A stretch of DNA of 64,000 nt from Novosphingobium sp. HII-3 (GTDB lineage Bacteria > Pseudomonadota > Alphaproteobacteria > Sphingomonadales > Sphingomonadaceae): contig NZ_PPSM01000014.1 in assembly GCF_002916655.1 (NCBI RefSeq), forward strand, positions 434,001 to 498,000, written 5' to 3'. The position numbers were made by a program, and so were the translations under genes. This document shows positions 1 through 8,936 of this stretch, piece by piece; positions within the stretch are counted from its first letter, which is position 1, and the number at the start of each line of letters is the position of its first letter. The notes under the pieces are model-generated. The model made no database searches. It was not told the origin of the DNA and saw only the letters and a program-made list of their open reading frames with translations.

Positions 1-1
1 G

Positions 2-559
2 CTCCCGGGCGCGCGGATGATCCCGGTGGTGGAGGGTGTGACAGAAGAGGTGCGCGCCATGGCCAGTCCCGAGTCCAGCTCCGGCATGGGGTCCGGCGGT
101 ATGGTGTCGAAGCTGCAGGCAGCCGAAATCGCGGAGCTTGCAGGCATCTGCCTCGTTATCGGTAACGGCCAGCATGAGCGGCCCGTGGCCCGGATCATCG
201 ACCAGGGTATCGGGACGCTCTTCGTGCCCCGGCGCAAGGCCGCGGCGCGCAAGGCATGGCTGGGCGGGCGTCTGCGCCTCAAGGGGGAGATCATGGTGGA
301 TGACGGCGCTGCCGCGGCACTGGAGCGGGGCTCCAGCCTTCTCGCCAAGGGCGTGACGGCGGTAGAAGGCATCTTCGCACGCGGTGACGCGGTCGCGATC
401 GTGGATCGGGAGGGCAGGGTGCTGGGGCATGGCCTTTCCGAATACGCGGCCGGTGAGTGCGTCGCGATCCTTGGCCTGCATTCGCGTGAACAGGAGGACG
501 TGCTGGGCTATGCACCGCGCTCCGCCGTGGTCCACCGCGACCAGATGGTGTTGAAATGA
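2..559 (+). CDS. proB: Glutamate 5-kinase, C-terminal part (cut by window start)
   Basis: This is the 3' part of glutamate 5-kinase, which phosphorylates L-glutamate in the first step of cytoplasmic proline synthesis. The reading frame is open to the left edge, so the real start and most of the kinase domain lie outside. The visible part starts with a PGARMIPVV segment, then the substrate-binding GSGGMVSKLQAA stretch typical of the family, and ends in a PUA-like domain of about 75 residues (from KGEIMVDDG). Its stop overlaps the next start by 4 bp (ATGA), indicating translational coupling to the following SDR gene. Confidence 0.9.
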   Translation, partial: LPGARMIPVVEGVTEEVRAMASPESSSGMGSGGMVSKLQAAEIAELAGICLVIGNGQHERPVARIIDQGIGTLFVPRRKAAARKAWLGGRLRLKGEIMVDDGAAAALERGSSLLAKGVTAVEGIFARGDAVAIVDREGRVLGHGLSEYAAGECVAILGLHSREQEDVLGYAPRSAVVHRDQMVLK

Positions 560-1494
560 GCGGTCGGCCATCCCTGAGGCACAGGCCGGTCATCGCGCTG
601 ACCGGTGCGACCGGTTTCGTCGGGCAGGCGGTGCTCGATGCGGCGGTGGATGCGGGCTTTTCGATCCGCGCCCTGACGCGGCGCACCCAGCCCGAGCGCC
701 CGCATGTCGAGTGGATCGGTGGCGAACTGGGCAACGCGGCCTCGCTGGTCGAGCTGGTGGGCGGTGCCGAAGCGGTCATCCACGTCGCCGGCGTCGTCAA
801 TGCTCCGGATGCGGCCGCGTTCGAGGAGGGCAACGTCACCGGCACGCTCAACCTTGTGGAGGCGGCTGTCCGCATGGGCGTGCGGCGCTTCGTGCATGTC
901 TCTTCCCTCTCGGCGCGTGAGCCGGACCTGTCGGCCTATGGCGCCTCGAAGGCGCGGGCGGAGAAGATCGTCATGGCCAGCCCGCTGGACTGGACGATCG
1001 TTCGCCCACCCGCGATCTACGGGCCGCGCGACAAGGAAATGTTCGAGCTGTTCCGCGCGGCGCGCTGGGGGTTCATCCCGATGCCGCGGGAGGGCCGGGC
1101 CTCGATGATCCACGTCGAGGATCTGGCCCGCTTGCTCGTCGCACTGGAGCCTGGCGGACTCGCCGTGACCGGCAAGGTGTTCGAGCCGGACGACGGCAAG
1201 CCGCAGGGATGGGAGCATTTCGAGCTGGGCCTGGCCATCGGCTGGGCCATGGGCAGGCGCCCCCGCGTGATCGGCCTGTCACCCTCCATGCTGGAGCGCA
1301 GCGCACGGATCGACGGCTTCTTCCGTGGCTCCCGCGCGAAGATGACGCTCGACCGGGCGGCGTACTTCAGCCACCCGGACTGGGTGGTATCGCCGGAAGC
1401 GGCACCGCCTGCGACGCTCTGGCGACCACGGGTGGAAACGCGCGAGGGGTTGAAGGCCACGGCGCAGTGGTATCGCGAGCATAAGTGGCTGTAG
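556..1494 (+). CDS. NAD(P)-dependent epimerase/dehydratase (extended SDR family)
   Basis: A 312-residue extended short-chain dehydrogenase/reductase. The nucleotide-binding GATGFVG motif is at residues 17-23 and the catalytic YxxxK at Y128/K132, followed by a WTIVRPPAIYGP segment typical of NAD-dependent epimerases and NDUFA9-like proteins. The start overlaps the proB stop (ATGA). The substrate cannot be read from sequence; sugar nucleotide, steroid-type or quinone-related substrates are all possible. The family call is solid, the specific function is not. Confidence 0.85.
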   Translation: MSGRPSLRHRPVIALTGATGFVGQAVLDAAVDAGFSIRALTRRTQPERPHVEWIGGELGNAASLVELVGGAEAVIHVAGVVNAPDAAAFEEGNVTGTLNLVEAAVRMGVRRFVHVSSLSAREPDLSAYGASKARAEKIVMASPLDWTIVRPPAIYGPRDKEMFELFRAARWGFIPMPREGRASMIHVEDLARLLVALEPGGLAVTGKVFEPDDGKPQGWEHFELGLAIGWAMGRRPRVIGLSPSMLERSARIDGFFRGSRAKMTLDRAAYFSHPDWVVSPEAAPPATLWRPRVETREGLKATAQWYREHKWL

Positions 1495-1509
1495 GAGCGT
1501 GATCCCCGC

Positions 1510-2502
1510 ATGAAGCGCCTGCTCGACCGGTTCTATCTCGATCCCTATCTGCTGCTGCTGATCGGTATGGTGGTGCTGGCGACGGTGCTGCCGGCGCAGG
1601 GCGTGTGGGCCGGGGTGGTCGGTCGGGCGGCCGACCTGGGCATTGCCCTCCTGTTCTTCCTGCATGGCGCCAAGCTTTCGCGCGAGGCCATCGTGGCCGG
1701 GGCGAAGGCGTGGAAGCTGCACCTGACGGTTGCCGCCACGACCTTCGTGCTGTTCCCCGTCCTCGGGCTGACCGTGCAGGCCATTCCCGGCATCGAGCCT
1801 TCGCTGGGGACGGGCATCCTGTTCCTGACGCTGCTCCCCTCCACCGTGCAATCCTCCATCGCCTTCACGGCGATCGCCGGCGGCAACGTAGCGGCGGCCG
1901 TGTGCAGCGCCTCCTTCTCCAACCTCGCGGGCATCTTCATCACGCCCCTGCTCACCGCGCTGTTCATCACCGGCAAGAGCCAGGGCTTCTCCACCGATCC
2001 GATCGTGAGCATCGCGGTTCAGCTGCTCCTGCCGTTCCTGGCGGGCCATCTCCTGCGGCCGTGGATCGCCGATTTCGTCACGCGGCGGAAGGCGATGCTG
2101 GGCTACGTCGACCGTGGATCGATTCTGCTGGTCGTCTATACCGCATTCGGAGCGGCGGTCCTCGACGGCCTCTGGCAGAAGGTGTCGCTGCAGGAGCTGG
2201 CGCTGATCGCGGTTCTTTCGCTTGCCCTCCTGGCGGTGGTGATGGGCGCGGCGGTGGCCATCGGCAAGGCGCTTGGCTTCTCGCGGGAGGACCGGATCGT
2301 GCTCCTGTTCTGCGGCTCCAAGAAAAGCATGGCGACGGGGGTGCCTCTGGCGGGCGTGCTCTTTCCAGCCGCGCAGGTGGGCGCGGTCATCCTGCCGCTG
2401 ATGTTCTTCCACCAGATCCAGCTCATGGTTTGCGCCGTCCTGGCGCGCCGTTTCGCCGCAACCACCGGGGAGGCGGCGGAGCAGGGAACCGCACCCGCCT
2501 GA
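1510..2502 (+). CDS. Bile acid:sodium symporter family (BASS/SBF-like) transporter
   Basis: A 330-residue integral inner-membrane protein with about nine or ten hydrophobic helices. The GIALLFFLHGAKLS segment, the TLLPSTVQSSIAFT stretch and a late GSKKSMATGVPLAG segment are characteristic of the YfeH/SLC10A7-like branch of the BASS superfamily. It starts 15 nt after the preceding stop, so it is probably in the same transcript as proB and the SDR gene. The transported organic anion is unknown; the adjacent catabolic cluster makes uptake of a hydrophobic carboxylate possible. A perfect hairpin covers its stop codon. Confidence 0.85.
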   Translation: MKRLLDRFYLDPYLLLLIGMVVLATVLPAQGVWAGVVGRAADLGIALLFFLHGAKLSREAIVAGAKAWKLHLTVAATTFVLFPVLGLTVQAIPGIEPSLGTGILFLTLLPSTVQSSIAFTAIAGGNVAAAVCSASFSNLAGIFITPLLTALFITGKSQGFSTDPIVSIAVQLLLPFLAGHLLRPWIADFVTRRKAMLGYVDRGSILLVVYTAFGAAVLDGLWQKVSLQELALIAVLSLALLAVVMGAAVAIGKALGFSREDRIVLLFCGSKKSMATGVPLAGVLFPAAQVGAVILPLMFFHQIQLMVCAVLARRFAATTGEAAEQGTAPA

Positions 2503-2518
2503 CCCTGGGTCAGGCGGG
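2494..2518. terminator. Bidirectional hairpin over two convergent stop codons
   Basis: Perfect inverted repeat with 12-bp arms (CCCGCCTGACCC and GGGTCAGGCGGG) separated by one base. It contains the stop codons of both the transporter (+) and the P450 gene (-), which end only 7 bp apart. There is no clear T-tract, so action as an intrinsic terminator is inferred from symmetry and position. Confidence 0.55.
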
Positions 2519-3751
2519 CTGGTGCGCCCGTGCGGGAGCGGGGTCGAACGCGATCGGCAGGGACTTGATGCCCCAGACGCCGCAAAAGCTGCGCCAGCTG
2601 GGTGGGCCTGCGTGGCGCGGGTTGGTGATGCGTTGGGCGATGAGGTGCGTCGCCTCTTCGACGTTGGCCTGGGCGAGGAACTGGCCGAGGCAGATGTGCA
2701 TGCCTCGTCCGAAAGCCAGCGGCGCCGTGCGGTCTGTCCGGTCCGGGTCGAATTCCAGCGGACGCGCGAAAAGCTCCGGGTCGCGCCCGGAGATGCCGAG
2801 CGGGAACAGCAGCATGGTGCCCGCCGGGATAGTGACGTCCTGCCACGTCACGTCCCGGGTAGTGACCCGGTACGTATTGGAAGGGCTGGTGAGGCGCAGC
2901 TGCTCGCGCACGACCTTGCGGCAGTAGTCAAAGTCCTGCGCGCACCGCTTCCAGATGGCGGGGTGTGCGATCATGGAGTCCATGAGCAGGGTCAGCAGGT
3001 TCTTCGAGGTGTCGTAACCCGCGCCGAACAGGAATACGAGCATCTGCCGCAGTTCCTTGTCCGTGATGTTCCCCCCGGTGTTTGCGGCAATGAGATCGTC
3101 GAGGAGGTCGCCGTGTCCTCCCTCCGGTCCGCGCTCGGCGATGAGGTCGTCCACGAACCGCCAGAGCACTTGGTAGGCGGCTTCGATCCGTGGCGTATCC
3201 TCGACGACCATGTTGAAGCTGGTGCCCTGCACTTCGAGCGAGGAGATGATCGCCGGGAGCTTCGCGATGTCGCCGCCGATGAGCGCGAACATGATGCGGA
3301 CCGGGAAGTTGGCGGCGAACTCGGTGAAATCGAACGTGCCCCGGGGTGCCCACTCGTCGAGGAGGGCCGCGATCGTTTCACGCATGACCGGGCGCATGCG
3401 CTTGACGTTGTTAGGGCCGAACGCGCCGCTCACGCTTGACCGCAGGCGCTGGTGGTCAGCCCCGTGGCGCACCAGCAGCATCTCCTCCGCGAAGTCCCCC
3501 CAGCCAGTTCCCTTCGCACCCATGATCTCGGCGATTTCAGCGCCGGGCATCGCCAGCGCGTCGTCCATCCGCATGATCTCGTCGATGGCGCGGTAGGAGG
3601 TGAGCACCGGGCCGATGGTGCTCGTCGCGAGCCAGGGATGCTGCTCCCGCGCCTTGGCCAGCCACGGATCGGGGGCCTCGGCGAACGCGGCCGTTTCGAC
3701 GGGAAGGTGAAACAGCGTGAGATCTTCGATGCGCTGTGCCGTGGTGGCCAT
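2510..3751 (-). CDS. Cytochrome P450
   Basis: A 413-residue soluble bacterial cytochrome P450, a heme-thiolate monooxygenase. Diagnostic motifs are present: I-helix AGYDTS, K-helix ExxR (EQLR), and the heme loop FGRGMHICLG with cysteine ligand near residue 354. The start at 3751 is chosen because GGAGAGAGG precedes it; the frame is open further upstream but without a ribosome site. It is divergent from the DUF1214 gene across about 190 bp. Ferredoxin and reductase partners are not seen nearby. Substrate unknown; the neighbourhood suggests a terpenoid, steroid or other hydrophobic compound. Confidence 0.93.
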   Translation of the reverse strand: MATTAQRIEDLTLFHLPVETAAFAEAPDPWLAKAREQHPWLATSTIGPVLTSYRAIDEIMRMDDALAMPGAEIAEIMGAKGTGWGDFAEEMLLVRHGADHQRLRSSVSGAFGPNNVKRMRPVMRETIAALLDEWAPRGTFDFTEFAANFPVRIMFALIGGDIAKLPAIISSLEVQGTSFNMVVEDTPRIEAAYQVLWRFVDDLIAERGPEGGHGDLLDDLIAANTGGNITDKELRQMLVFLFGAGYDTSKNLLTLLMDSMIAHPAIWKRCAQDFDYCRKVVREQLRLTSPSNTYRVTTRDVTWQDVTIPAGTMLLFPLGISGRDPELFARPLEFDPDRTDRTAPLAFGRGMHICLGQFLAQANVEEATHLIAQRITNPRHAGPPSWRSFCGVWGIKSLPIAFDPAPARAHQPA

Positions 3752-3938
3752 GGCGGTGGTCCTCTCTCCGGGCGGTCTCTTAGCGAGACTCACTGGCTCA
3801 CAGTGTACCGGCACAATCGCTGTCGCCAACCGACAAGCGAAGGAGCCTTTTTCGCCGGAGCGATATTCCCGGGGATGGCGAACATAGATAGTGCTGACTA
3901 CCATAACGGCATCAACGACCTTCACTGCCGAGGCTTCC
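3752..3938. promoter_or_regulatory. Divergent promoter region between P450 and DUF1214 genes
   Basis: This 187-bp region must hold the promoters of both divergent genes. Two small inverted repeats are visible: CACTG-N5-CAGTG at 3791-3805 and TGTCG-N5-CGACA shortly after it. Either could be an operator. No convincing -35/-10 pair stands out. Confidence 0.35.
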
Positions 3939-5111
3939 ATGCAGACAGAGCGCGATCTCCTCCCGTATCTCGCGGATCTCGAAGGGGCCATCGGCAACCT
4001 GCGGAACACCTGGCGACCCGACGACCCGGCCTATCGCGCCGACGTCTGCCGACAGACGATGATGAGCCTGTCCTACGCCTACTTCATGTACTTCCATGCC
4101 GATGCGGAACATCCGGACTGGGCGCCGCTGTGGAACCCCGTCTACACGCTCCAGCCCAACCCCGACGACATCTACGTGCAATCCCCCATCCGAGGCGATC
4201 TCACTTACCGTGTCTCGGGAAACCGGGGCACCTGCCGCATCCTCTCGTTCACCTCGCAGGCGGCGCTTTCCGGCACGGTCGATACGATGCCGCAGCCCAG
4301 CGGCCACCGGGAGTGCGACACCAACGACCTGGGGATCGGGCTGGGTGAAAACTTCTCGATCATCTTCAGTGCGGAGCGTCCGGCGGGTTACGAAGGGCAC
4401 TGGGCGCCCATTGACCGATCCGCGCGTGGGCTCTTCACCCGGTACCGCATGTACGACTGGGAAACCGAGGTGGACCCGGTGCTGTCCATCGAGTGCCTGG
4501 ATCCGGTCCCCCCCAAGCCGCGCCTTTCGCAGGAGGAGATCCTGCACCGCATCACTGAAATGGCGAAGCTGCCGCGCCGCAAGACCGATCTCTACTATCC
4601 CATGCAGAACGGCGTGAAGGACCGGGTGGGCTTCAACGTATTCGAGCCTGTGCGCTATCCCGGCGCGCTGGTGAAGCAGACCTACTGGCCTGCCTGCTTC
4701 CAGCTGGATGACGACGAGGCGCTCATCATTGAAACAGAGATCCCGGCGCGGGCGCCGTACTGGAATGTCCAGCTCAACGACCCCTACTTCAACGCGCTCG
4801 AATACGTGTACCGACTGAGCAGCACGAACGGTGCCATGGCCACGCTTTCGAGCGACGGGAAGTTTCGCGGCGTTATTGCGCTGACCGACCCCGGGGTGCC
4901 GAACTGGCTTGATCCTGCCGGGTACAATGAGGGTGGCATCTATGGCCGCTGGTACGACTGCGACAGTGAGCCGGTCCCGACGATCACCCGCGTAAAGCTT
5001 GCCGAGTTGCCTGCGCATCTGCCCGCCGACACGCCGGTCGTCACGCCCGGGCAGCGGGCCGAAGAGATCCGTCGCCGCGCCGTCGCCTGCCAGCGCCGGC
5101 GCCGGTGGTAA
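3939..5111 (+). CDS. DUF1214 domain-containing protein
   Basis: A 390-residue protein without a signal peptide. The C-terminal half matches the DUF1214 pattern (APYWNVQLNDPYFNALEYV followed by ITLTDPGVPNWLDPAG-like text). Proteins of this type are frequent in sphingomonad and actinobacterial catabolic clusters, but their biochemical role is not established. The start at 3939 follows a weak CGAGG; the frame stays open to 3891. It is followed 12 nt later by the sulfotransferase gene, suggesting one operon. Confidence 0.8.
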   Translation: MQTERDLLPYLADLEGAIGNLRNTWRPDDPAYRADVCRQTMMSLSYAYFMYFHADAEHPDWAPLWNPVYTLQPNPDDIYVQSPIRGDLTYRVSGNRGTCRILSFTSQAALSGTVDTMPQPSGHRECDTNDLGIGLGENFSIIFSAERPAGYEGHWAPIDRSARGLFTRYRMYDWETEVDPVLSIECLDPVPPKPRLSQEEILHRITEMAKLPRRKTDLYYPMQNGVKDRVGFNVFEPVRYPGALVKQTYWPACFQLDDDEALIIETEIPARAPYWNVQLNDPYFNALEYVYRLSSTNGAMATLSSDGKFRGVIALTDPGVPNWLDPAGYNEGGIYGRWYDCDSEPVPTITRVKLAELPAHLPADTPVVTPGQRAEEIRRRAVACQRRRRW

Positions 5112-5123
5112 GGGAGCGATCCG

Positions 5124-6320
5124 ATGGACGTGCGCTACGATCCCCCCGCCGCGTTCCGCCATTCCCGCGACCAGCTCCACGATCTGGTCAGCGCGGAAAC
5201 GGGGCTGCACGATTTCGGTCCGGCTGACTACCTGTCCGGTCTCACCGTGCTGCTGCAGTCGATGGACTACGATCCCCGCTTCTCGGACCAGGGGCGGCGC
5301 ATCGCCTGGGGCATGGTCGTGGGCGTGTTGCGCGGGCGGGCACAGGCCATCGCATCGATGAAGGCCAACCCGGGGTTCGATGCAAGGCCGGTGCTTTCGC
5401 CGGTCGTCATCACCGGCGTGCCGCGGACCGGGACCACGGCGCTGCACCGGCTGCTGGCGGTGGACCCGCGGTTCCAGGGGCTGCAGACATGGCTGCTCGA
5501 CAGCCCCATGCCGCGTCCGCCGATGGAGGAGTGGGCGCGCTACCCACAGTACCGCAGCACCGTCGCCGCGCTTGACGCGCAGTATGCGGCCGTGCCCGGC
5601 GCGAAGGCGGCTCACTTCCGTGCGGCGGAGGAGGTGCACGAATGCTGCATGGTGCTGCGCCAGTCGTTCGTGTCGAACCTCTGGTCCTGCGCGTGGTCGG
5701 CGGCCACTTACGACGCCTGGTGGCAGTGCCAGAGCGAGGCCGAGGCGTACCGTCATTACGCGCGCTGCGTGCAGTTGATCGGGCTCAACGATCCGGATCG
5801 GCGCTGGCTCCTCAAGAACCCCGGGCACATCGAGCATCTGGATCTGCTGCTGGCGGTGTTCCCCGATGCCCGCGTGATCCAGACGCACCGCGATCCGGGG
5901 AAGGCGATCCCCAGCCTCGTGTCCCTGCTGATGAACCTGAACGGGCTGACGGAGCCCGACCGCACGCAACAGCGGGCAGAGAACCTCCTGCGGCGCGAAG
6001 TGGCGAAGTGGGCGCAGGCGGTCCGCAAGTGCGAGGCCGTGCGCGCCCGCCACCCGGGGCAGGTGCTGGACGTCGTCCACGCCGATTTCCACGCGCGGCC
6101 CATGGAGACGGTGGAGGCGATCTACCGCTTCATCGGCATGGACATCCCGGAAGCCACACGCGCCGCACTGCTCCGCCGGATAGAGGAGAAGCCGGAGCTC
6201 CGGCACGGGGTCCATCGCTATGCCATCGAGGACTACGGCATGACGGCAGACGAAGCGCGCGCGCCGTTCGGGGACTACATCGCGCGTTACGACCTGCTTG
6301 AACGTGCCTCTCTCGCCTGA
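5124..6320 (+). CDS. Sulfotransferase family protein
   Basis: A 398-residue protein of the Sulfotransfer_3-like family. The 5'-phosphosulfate-binding loop is clear at about residue 100 (GVPRTGTTALHRLL), followed by a downstream VIQTHRDPGKAIPS segment equivalent to the 3'-phosphate-binding region. Family members transfer sulfuryl groups from PAPS to hydroxyl groups, but many bacterial members lie in lipid or steroid catabolic loci with untested activity. It sits directly after the DUF1214 gene. The start is preceded by AAGGGAGCGATCC. Confidence 0.88.
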   Translation: MDVRYDPPAAFRHSRDQLHDLVSAETGLHDFGPADYLSGLTVLLQSMDYDPRFSDQGRRIAWGMVVGVLRGRAQAIASMKANPGFDARPVLSPVVITGVPRTGTTALHRLLAVDPRFQGLQTWLLDSPMPRPPMEEWARYPQYRSTVAALDAQYAAVPGAKAAHFRAAEEVHECCMVLRQSFVSNLWSCAWSAATYDAWWQCQSEAEAYRHYARCVQLIGLNDPDRRWLLKNPGHIEHLDLLLAVFPDARVIQTHRDPGKAIPSLVSLLMNLNGLTEPDRTQQRAENLLRREVAKWAQAVRKCEAVRARHPGQVLDVVHADFHARPMETVEAIYRFIGMDIPEATRAALLRRIEEKPELRHGVHRYAIEDYGMTADEARAPFGDYIARYDLLERASLA

Positions 6321-6333
6321 GTGAGGCTCAGGC
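6315..6333. terminator. Small hairpin spanning convergent stop codons
   Basis: GCCTGAG-N5-CTCAGGC spans the stop of the sulfotransferase (6318-6320) and the stop of the MFS gene (6328-6330). It has the same layout as the hairpin at 2494-2518: convergent genes ending within a few bases with the symmetry built from the two TGA codons. No T-run, so termination is inferred. Confidence 0.45.
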
Positions 6334-7575
6334 CGGGACCGGCTCTCCCGCCGCTTCTTCATGCGGCGCTCCGCGCAGCATGAGCAACAGTAGCGACCCG
6401 ACGAACACGGCTGTCCCGGTGGTCACCAGGAAGGTGTTGAAGGTACCTGTGCTGGCGAGGGTCCAGCTCAGCAGCGCCGCACCCGATGCGGCTGCCAGTG
6501 AACAGACTCCGGTGAGCAGGCCGAGCACGCTCGAGTAGATGGCGGGCCGGAAGTGCCGCGCGACGAGGAAGGCCAGGATGTCACCCTCGGCACCTACCGC
6601 GAAGCCCAGGCTGAAGATGGAGGCGGTGACGATCCAGGCGGCGTCAAGGTCCGTTGCCAGCACGAAGAGGCCGAGCCCGGGAAGGCCAAGCGTGAAGAAG
6701 GAGACCACTTGCGGGGCGAAGCGATCGAGAGCGACGCCGGTGATGAAGCGGCCCAGCAGCATGCCGGCGGCAAGCGCCGTGAACATGATCGACGCGCCTT
6801 CGCCCGTGATGCCCTGATCGAGCACGAGCATCTTGAGCTGCACGAGGATCAGTGTGAGCGGCAGGTTGCACAGGTACATGGCGCCGAGCAGCACCCAGAA
6901 TGCGGGTTCGCGGAAGATCAGCGGGTAATCCTCACGCGCGGAGCGTTTCGGTTCTCGCCGGGCGGAGGCGCCTGCAGGGGCGTCCACGGTCGCTGCCGCG
7001 TGCGACGACGGGATCAGCAGGAAGGTGACCGCGCCCGCGATCGCCGTGAACACCGCAAGCATCTGGTATGTCGCCATCCAGCCGTTCGCCTCGACGTAGG
7101 CGTTGATGACCGGCCCGCCGATCGCGCTGAAGAGCGCGGGGCCGCAGGCGACGATGGCCAGGGCGAGGCCCCTTGCGTGGATAACGTGCTGGACGACAAG
7201 GCGGGTGTAGACGGTTGCGGTGGTGGTGACGCAGACGATGCTTTGAAACACGAAGACGGCGACGTAGACGCCGAAGGAGCCGCCGTTGAAGCTGAAGCCG
7301 AGCAGAGCGAGCGGCATGGCGACGATGCCGATCAGCGCGGTGAGCTTCACGCCCGCGACATCGGCCAGTCGCCCGATGAAGGGCATCGCGAGGGCGGTCA
7401 GCATGCCCAGCATCCCGGTCATTGCGAACTGCGCCTTGGACCAGCCTACGTCCGCGACAAGCGAGGGTGCAATGGCGCTGGTGATGGTGCCGATGATGGA
7501 CATGCCCGTGCCCATGCCCAGGCCGGCAGCCAGCAAGGGGCGCCAGGCCGCGAGGATTTCCGACAGATAACGCAA
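6328..7575 (-). CDS. MFS transporter
   Basis: About 415 residues with twelve predicted membrane segments and a GRLADVAGVK-like loop between helices 2 and 3, as in the major facilitator superfamily. I chose the TTG at 7575 because GGAGAGAAG lies 6-9 nt upstream; a GTG at 7593 is in frame but has no ribosome site. The protein resembles oxalate/formate-antiporter-like or monocarboxylate-type MFS members found in catabolic clusters. Substrate unknown; uptake of the compound degraded by neighbouring oxygenases is an inference. Confidence 0.85.
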   Translation of the reverse strand: MRYLSEILAAWRPLLAAGLGMGTGMSIIGTITSAIAPSLVADVGWSKAQFAMTGMLGMLTALAMPFIGRLADVAGVKLTALIGIVAMPLALLGFSFNGGSFGVYVAVFVFQSIVCVTTTATVYTRLVVQHVIHARGLALAIVACGPALFSAIGGPVINAYVEANGWMATYQMLAVFTAIAGAVTFLLIPSSHAAATVDAPAGASARREPKRSAREDYPLIFREPAFWVLLGAMYLCNLPLTLILVQLKMLVLDQGITGEGASIMFTALAAGMLLGRFITGVALDRFAPQVVSFFTLGLPGLGLFVLATDLDAAWIVTASIFSLGFAVGAEGDILAFLVARHFRPAIYSSVLGLLTGVCSLAAASGAALLSWTLASTGTFNTFLVTTGTAVFVGSLLLLMLRGAPHEEAAGEPVPA

Positions 7576-7693
7576 GGCTTCTTCTCTCCGCACGGCTTTT
7601 TTGTCTGGGCGTGCAGCTTGCCACCCCGGCGTCCCCGGTCAAAGCGGGTCGGCGCCGGAACACCGCCGTTTCGGGACGCGCGAGGCGTAAGAT

Positions 7694-7742
7694 CGCCACG
7701 GCGGTTACGTGTGCGGGACGAGGTTCTCCTGCCGCCGTGGCG
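7694..7742. repeat. 11-bp inverted repeat between MFS and tauE genes
   Basis: CGCCACGGCGG (7694-7704) and CCGCCGTGGCG (7732-7742) form a perfect 11-bp inverted repeat with a 27-bp loop. It lies in the 206-bp gap between two minus-strand genes, so it may stabilise or end the upstream tauE transcript. No T-run follows on either strand. Confidence 0.4.
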
Positions 7743-7781
7743 GTTGAAAAACGGCAGGGGTCGCGGGCGTCGTCGGCGGGA

Positions 7782-8555
7782 TCAGAAGACCGGCCAGGCC
7801 TTCCAGATGCTGAACAGGCTGGTGGCGATCAGCACCGCAGAGACGGCGATCAGCAGCGCGCGCGGCTTGATGCGCTTGGCAAACAGGGCACCGAAAGGCG
7901 CGGCCACGACGCCGCCGATGATGAGGCCCACCGTTGCCGCCGTGAAGGCGGAGAGGCCGATGGTGGAGATGAAGGCGACGGAGATCGAGAGGGTCAGCAG
8001 GAACTCGGCGGTATTGACCGTACCGATGGTTTTGGCCGGTTCCCCGCCCTGGACAAGCAGGTTGGAGGTGACGACCGGACCCCAGCCGCCGCCGCCCGCC
8101 GCGTCGAGGAAGCCTCCGGCCAGCGCAAGGGGCGCCGTGTAGCGGGGGTCCTCGAAGCTCGGCTTGCGCATGCGGATCGCGCGGATCATCAGGTAAATGC
8201 CGATCCCGGTGAGATAGATCATCACGTAGGGCTTGGCGACCGAGGCGTCGATGCTGGAAAGCACGTAAGCCCCGGTCACGCCCCCGACGATCCCGGTCGG
8301 AACGAGCCGCAGGAACAACCCCCAGTTCACGTTGCGGTGCAGGATATGGCTGATGCCCGATGTGCCGGTGGTGAAAAGCTCGACCAGGTGGACGCTTGCC
8401 GATGCGGCGGCCGGGGGCACGCCGACGACGCTGACCAGCAGGGTCTGGGTGATCACCCCGAAGGCCATGCCAAGGGCACCGTCAACGATCTGTGCGGCAA
8501 AACCGATGGCGATGAAGGGGGCGATTTCAGCCAGTGTCGGCAGCGAATCTAGCAT
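7782..8555 (-). CDS. TauE/SafE-family sulfite exporter (YfcA-like)
   Basis: A 257-residue inner-membrane protein of about eight helices from the TauE/SafE family, which exports sulfite, sulfoacetate or related organosulfur anions. Typical features are the PFIAIGFAAQIVDGALGMAFG start and the AGGFLDAAGGGGWGPVV repeat. The start ATG is well supported by GGGAGGAG. It lies downstream of yezD, the Rrf2 gene and the TauD-type dioxygenase on the same strand, which supports a role in disposing of sulfite from sulfonate or sulfate-ester use. Confidence 0.88.
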   Translation of the reverse strand: MLDSLPTLAEIAPFIAIGFAAQIVDGALGMAFGVITQTLLVSVVGVPPAAASASVHLVELFTTGTSGISHILHRNVNWGLFLRLVPTGIVGGVTGAYVLSSIDASVAKPYVMIYLTGIGIYLMIRAIRMRKPSFEDPRYTAPLALAGGFLDAAGGGGWGPVVTSNLLVQGGEPAKTIGTVNTAEFLLTLSISVAFISTIGLSAFTAATVGLIIGGVVAAPFGALFAKRIKPRALLIAVSAVLIATSLFSIWKAWPVF

Positions 8556-8682
8556 TCGTACTCCTCCCGGGGCAGGGTTGGATCAGGTCTCGACCTTGGT
8601 GGCCTGGCTGTTGCCGAGCAGAAGGCGCCGGCCGGTGCATTCGGCGGTGAGGCGAGCGGCAAGCCGCCAACCGGGGCAGGAT

Positions 8683-8700
8683 CCGCCGGTGGACCGGCGG
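8683..8700 (-). terminator. Hairpin downstream of yezD
   Basis: CCGCCGGT-GG-ACCGGCGG, an 8-bp perfect hairpin about 20 bp beyond the yezD stop codon. The T-run is absent, so it may be a transcript-stabilising or weak terminator structure. Confidence 0.4.
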
Positions 8701-8721
8701 TATCGGCACCCCTGCAACGGC

Positions 8722-8904
8722 TCAGTGGTTGAAGCGGCGGCGCTCGGTCACATCCACCTGCATGAGCTTGCCATCGTGGACGGTGAGCTGGATGACACCG
8801 AAGCGTAGCTGCTGCAGCGCCTCGATGACGTGCTGCACGCCTTCGTTGAGCAGCGGATGCTCAGTGACATTCGGCTCGTTCGGCTTTGCTATTCGCATGC
8901 GCAT
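8722..8904 (-). CDS. YezD family small protein (DUF2292)
   Basis: A 60-residue cytosolic protein matching the YezD/DUF2292 pattern: a central LRFGVIQLTVHDGKLMQVDVTERRR that fits the short beta-hairpin core (GxVxIxVHDGKVVQIE-ERxR in relatives). Proteins of this family often accompany sulfur assimilation genes, which fits the Rrf2, TauE and TauD neighbours. GGAGAGGAG directly precedes the first ATG; a second ATG two codons on is equally possible. Biochemical function is unknown. Confidence 0.8.
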   Translation of the reverse strand: MRMRIAKPNEPNVTEHPLLNEGVQHVIEALQQLRFGVIQLTVHDGKLMQVDVTERRRFNH

Positions 8905-8936
8905 CTCCTCTCCTGCGGGACGAATGCCACATGCCT

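Noticed and set aside
3912..6362. An 816-codon open frame on the minus strand opposite the DUF1214 and sulfotransferase genes
   Set aside because: Composition (His/Arg/Val-rich) is the antisense shadow of high-G+C codons; no domain, and both plus-strand genes are recognisable. The same holds for long antisense frames over fusA, tuf, rplB, secY and rpoA.
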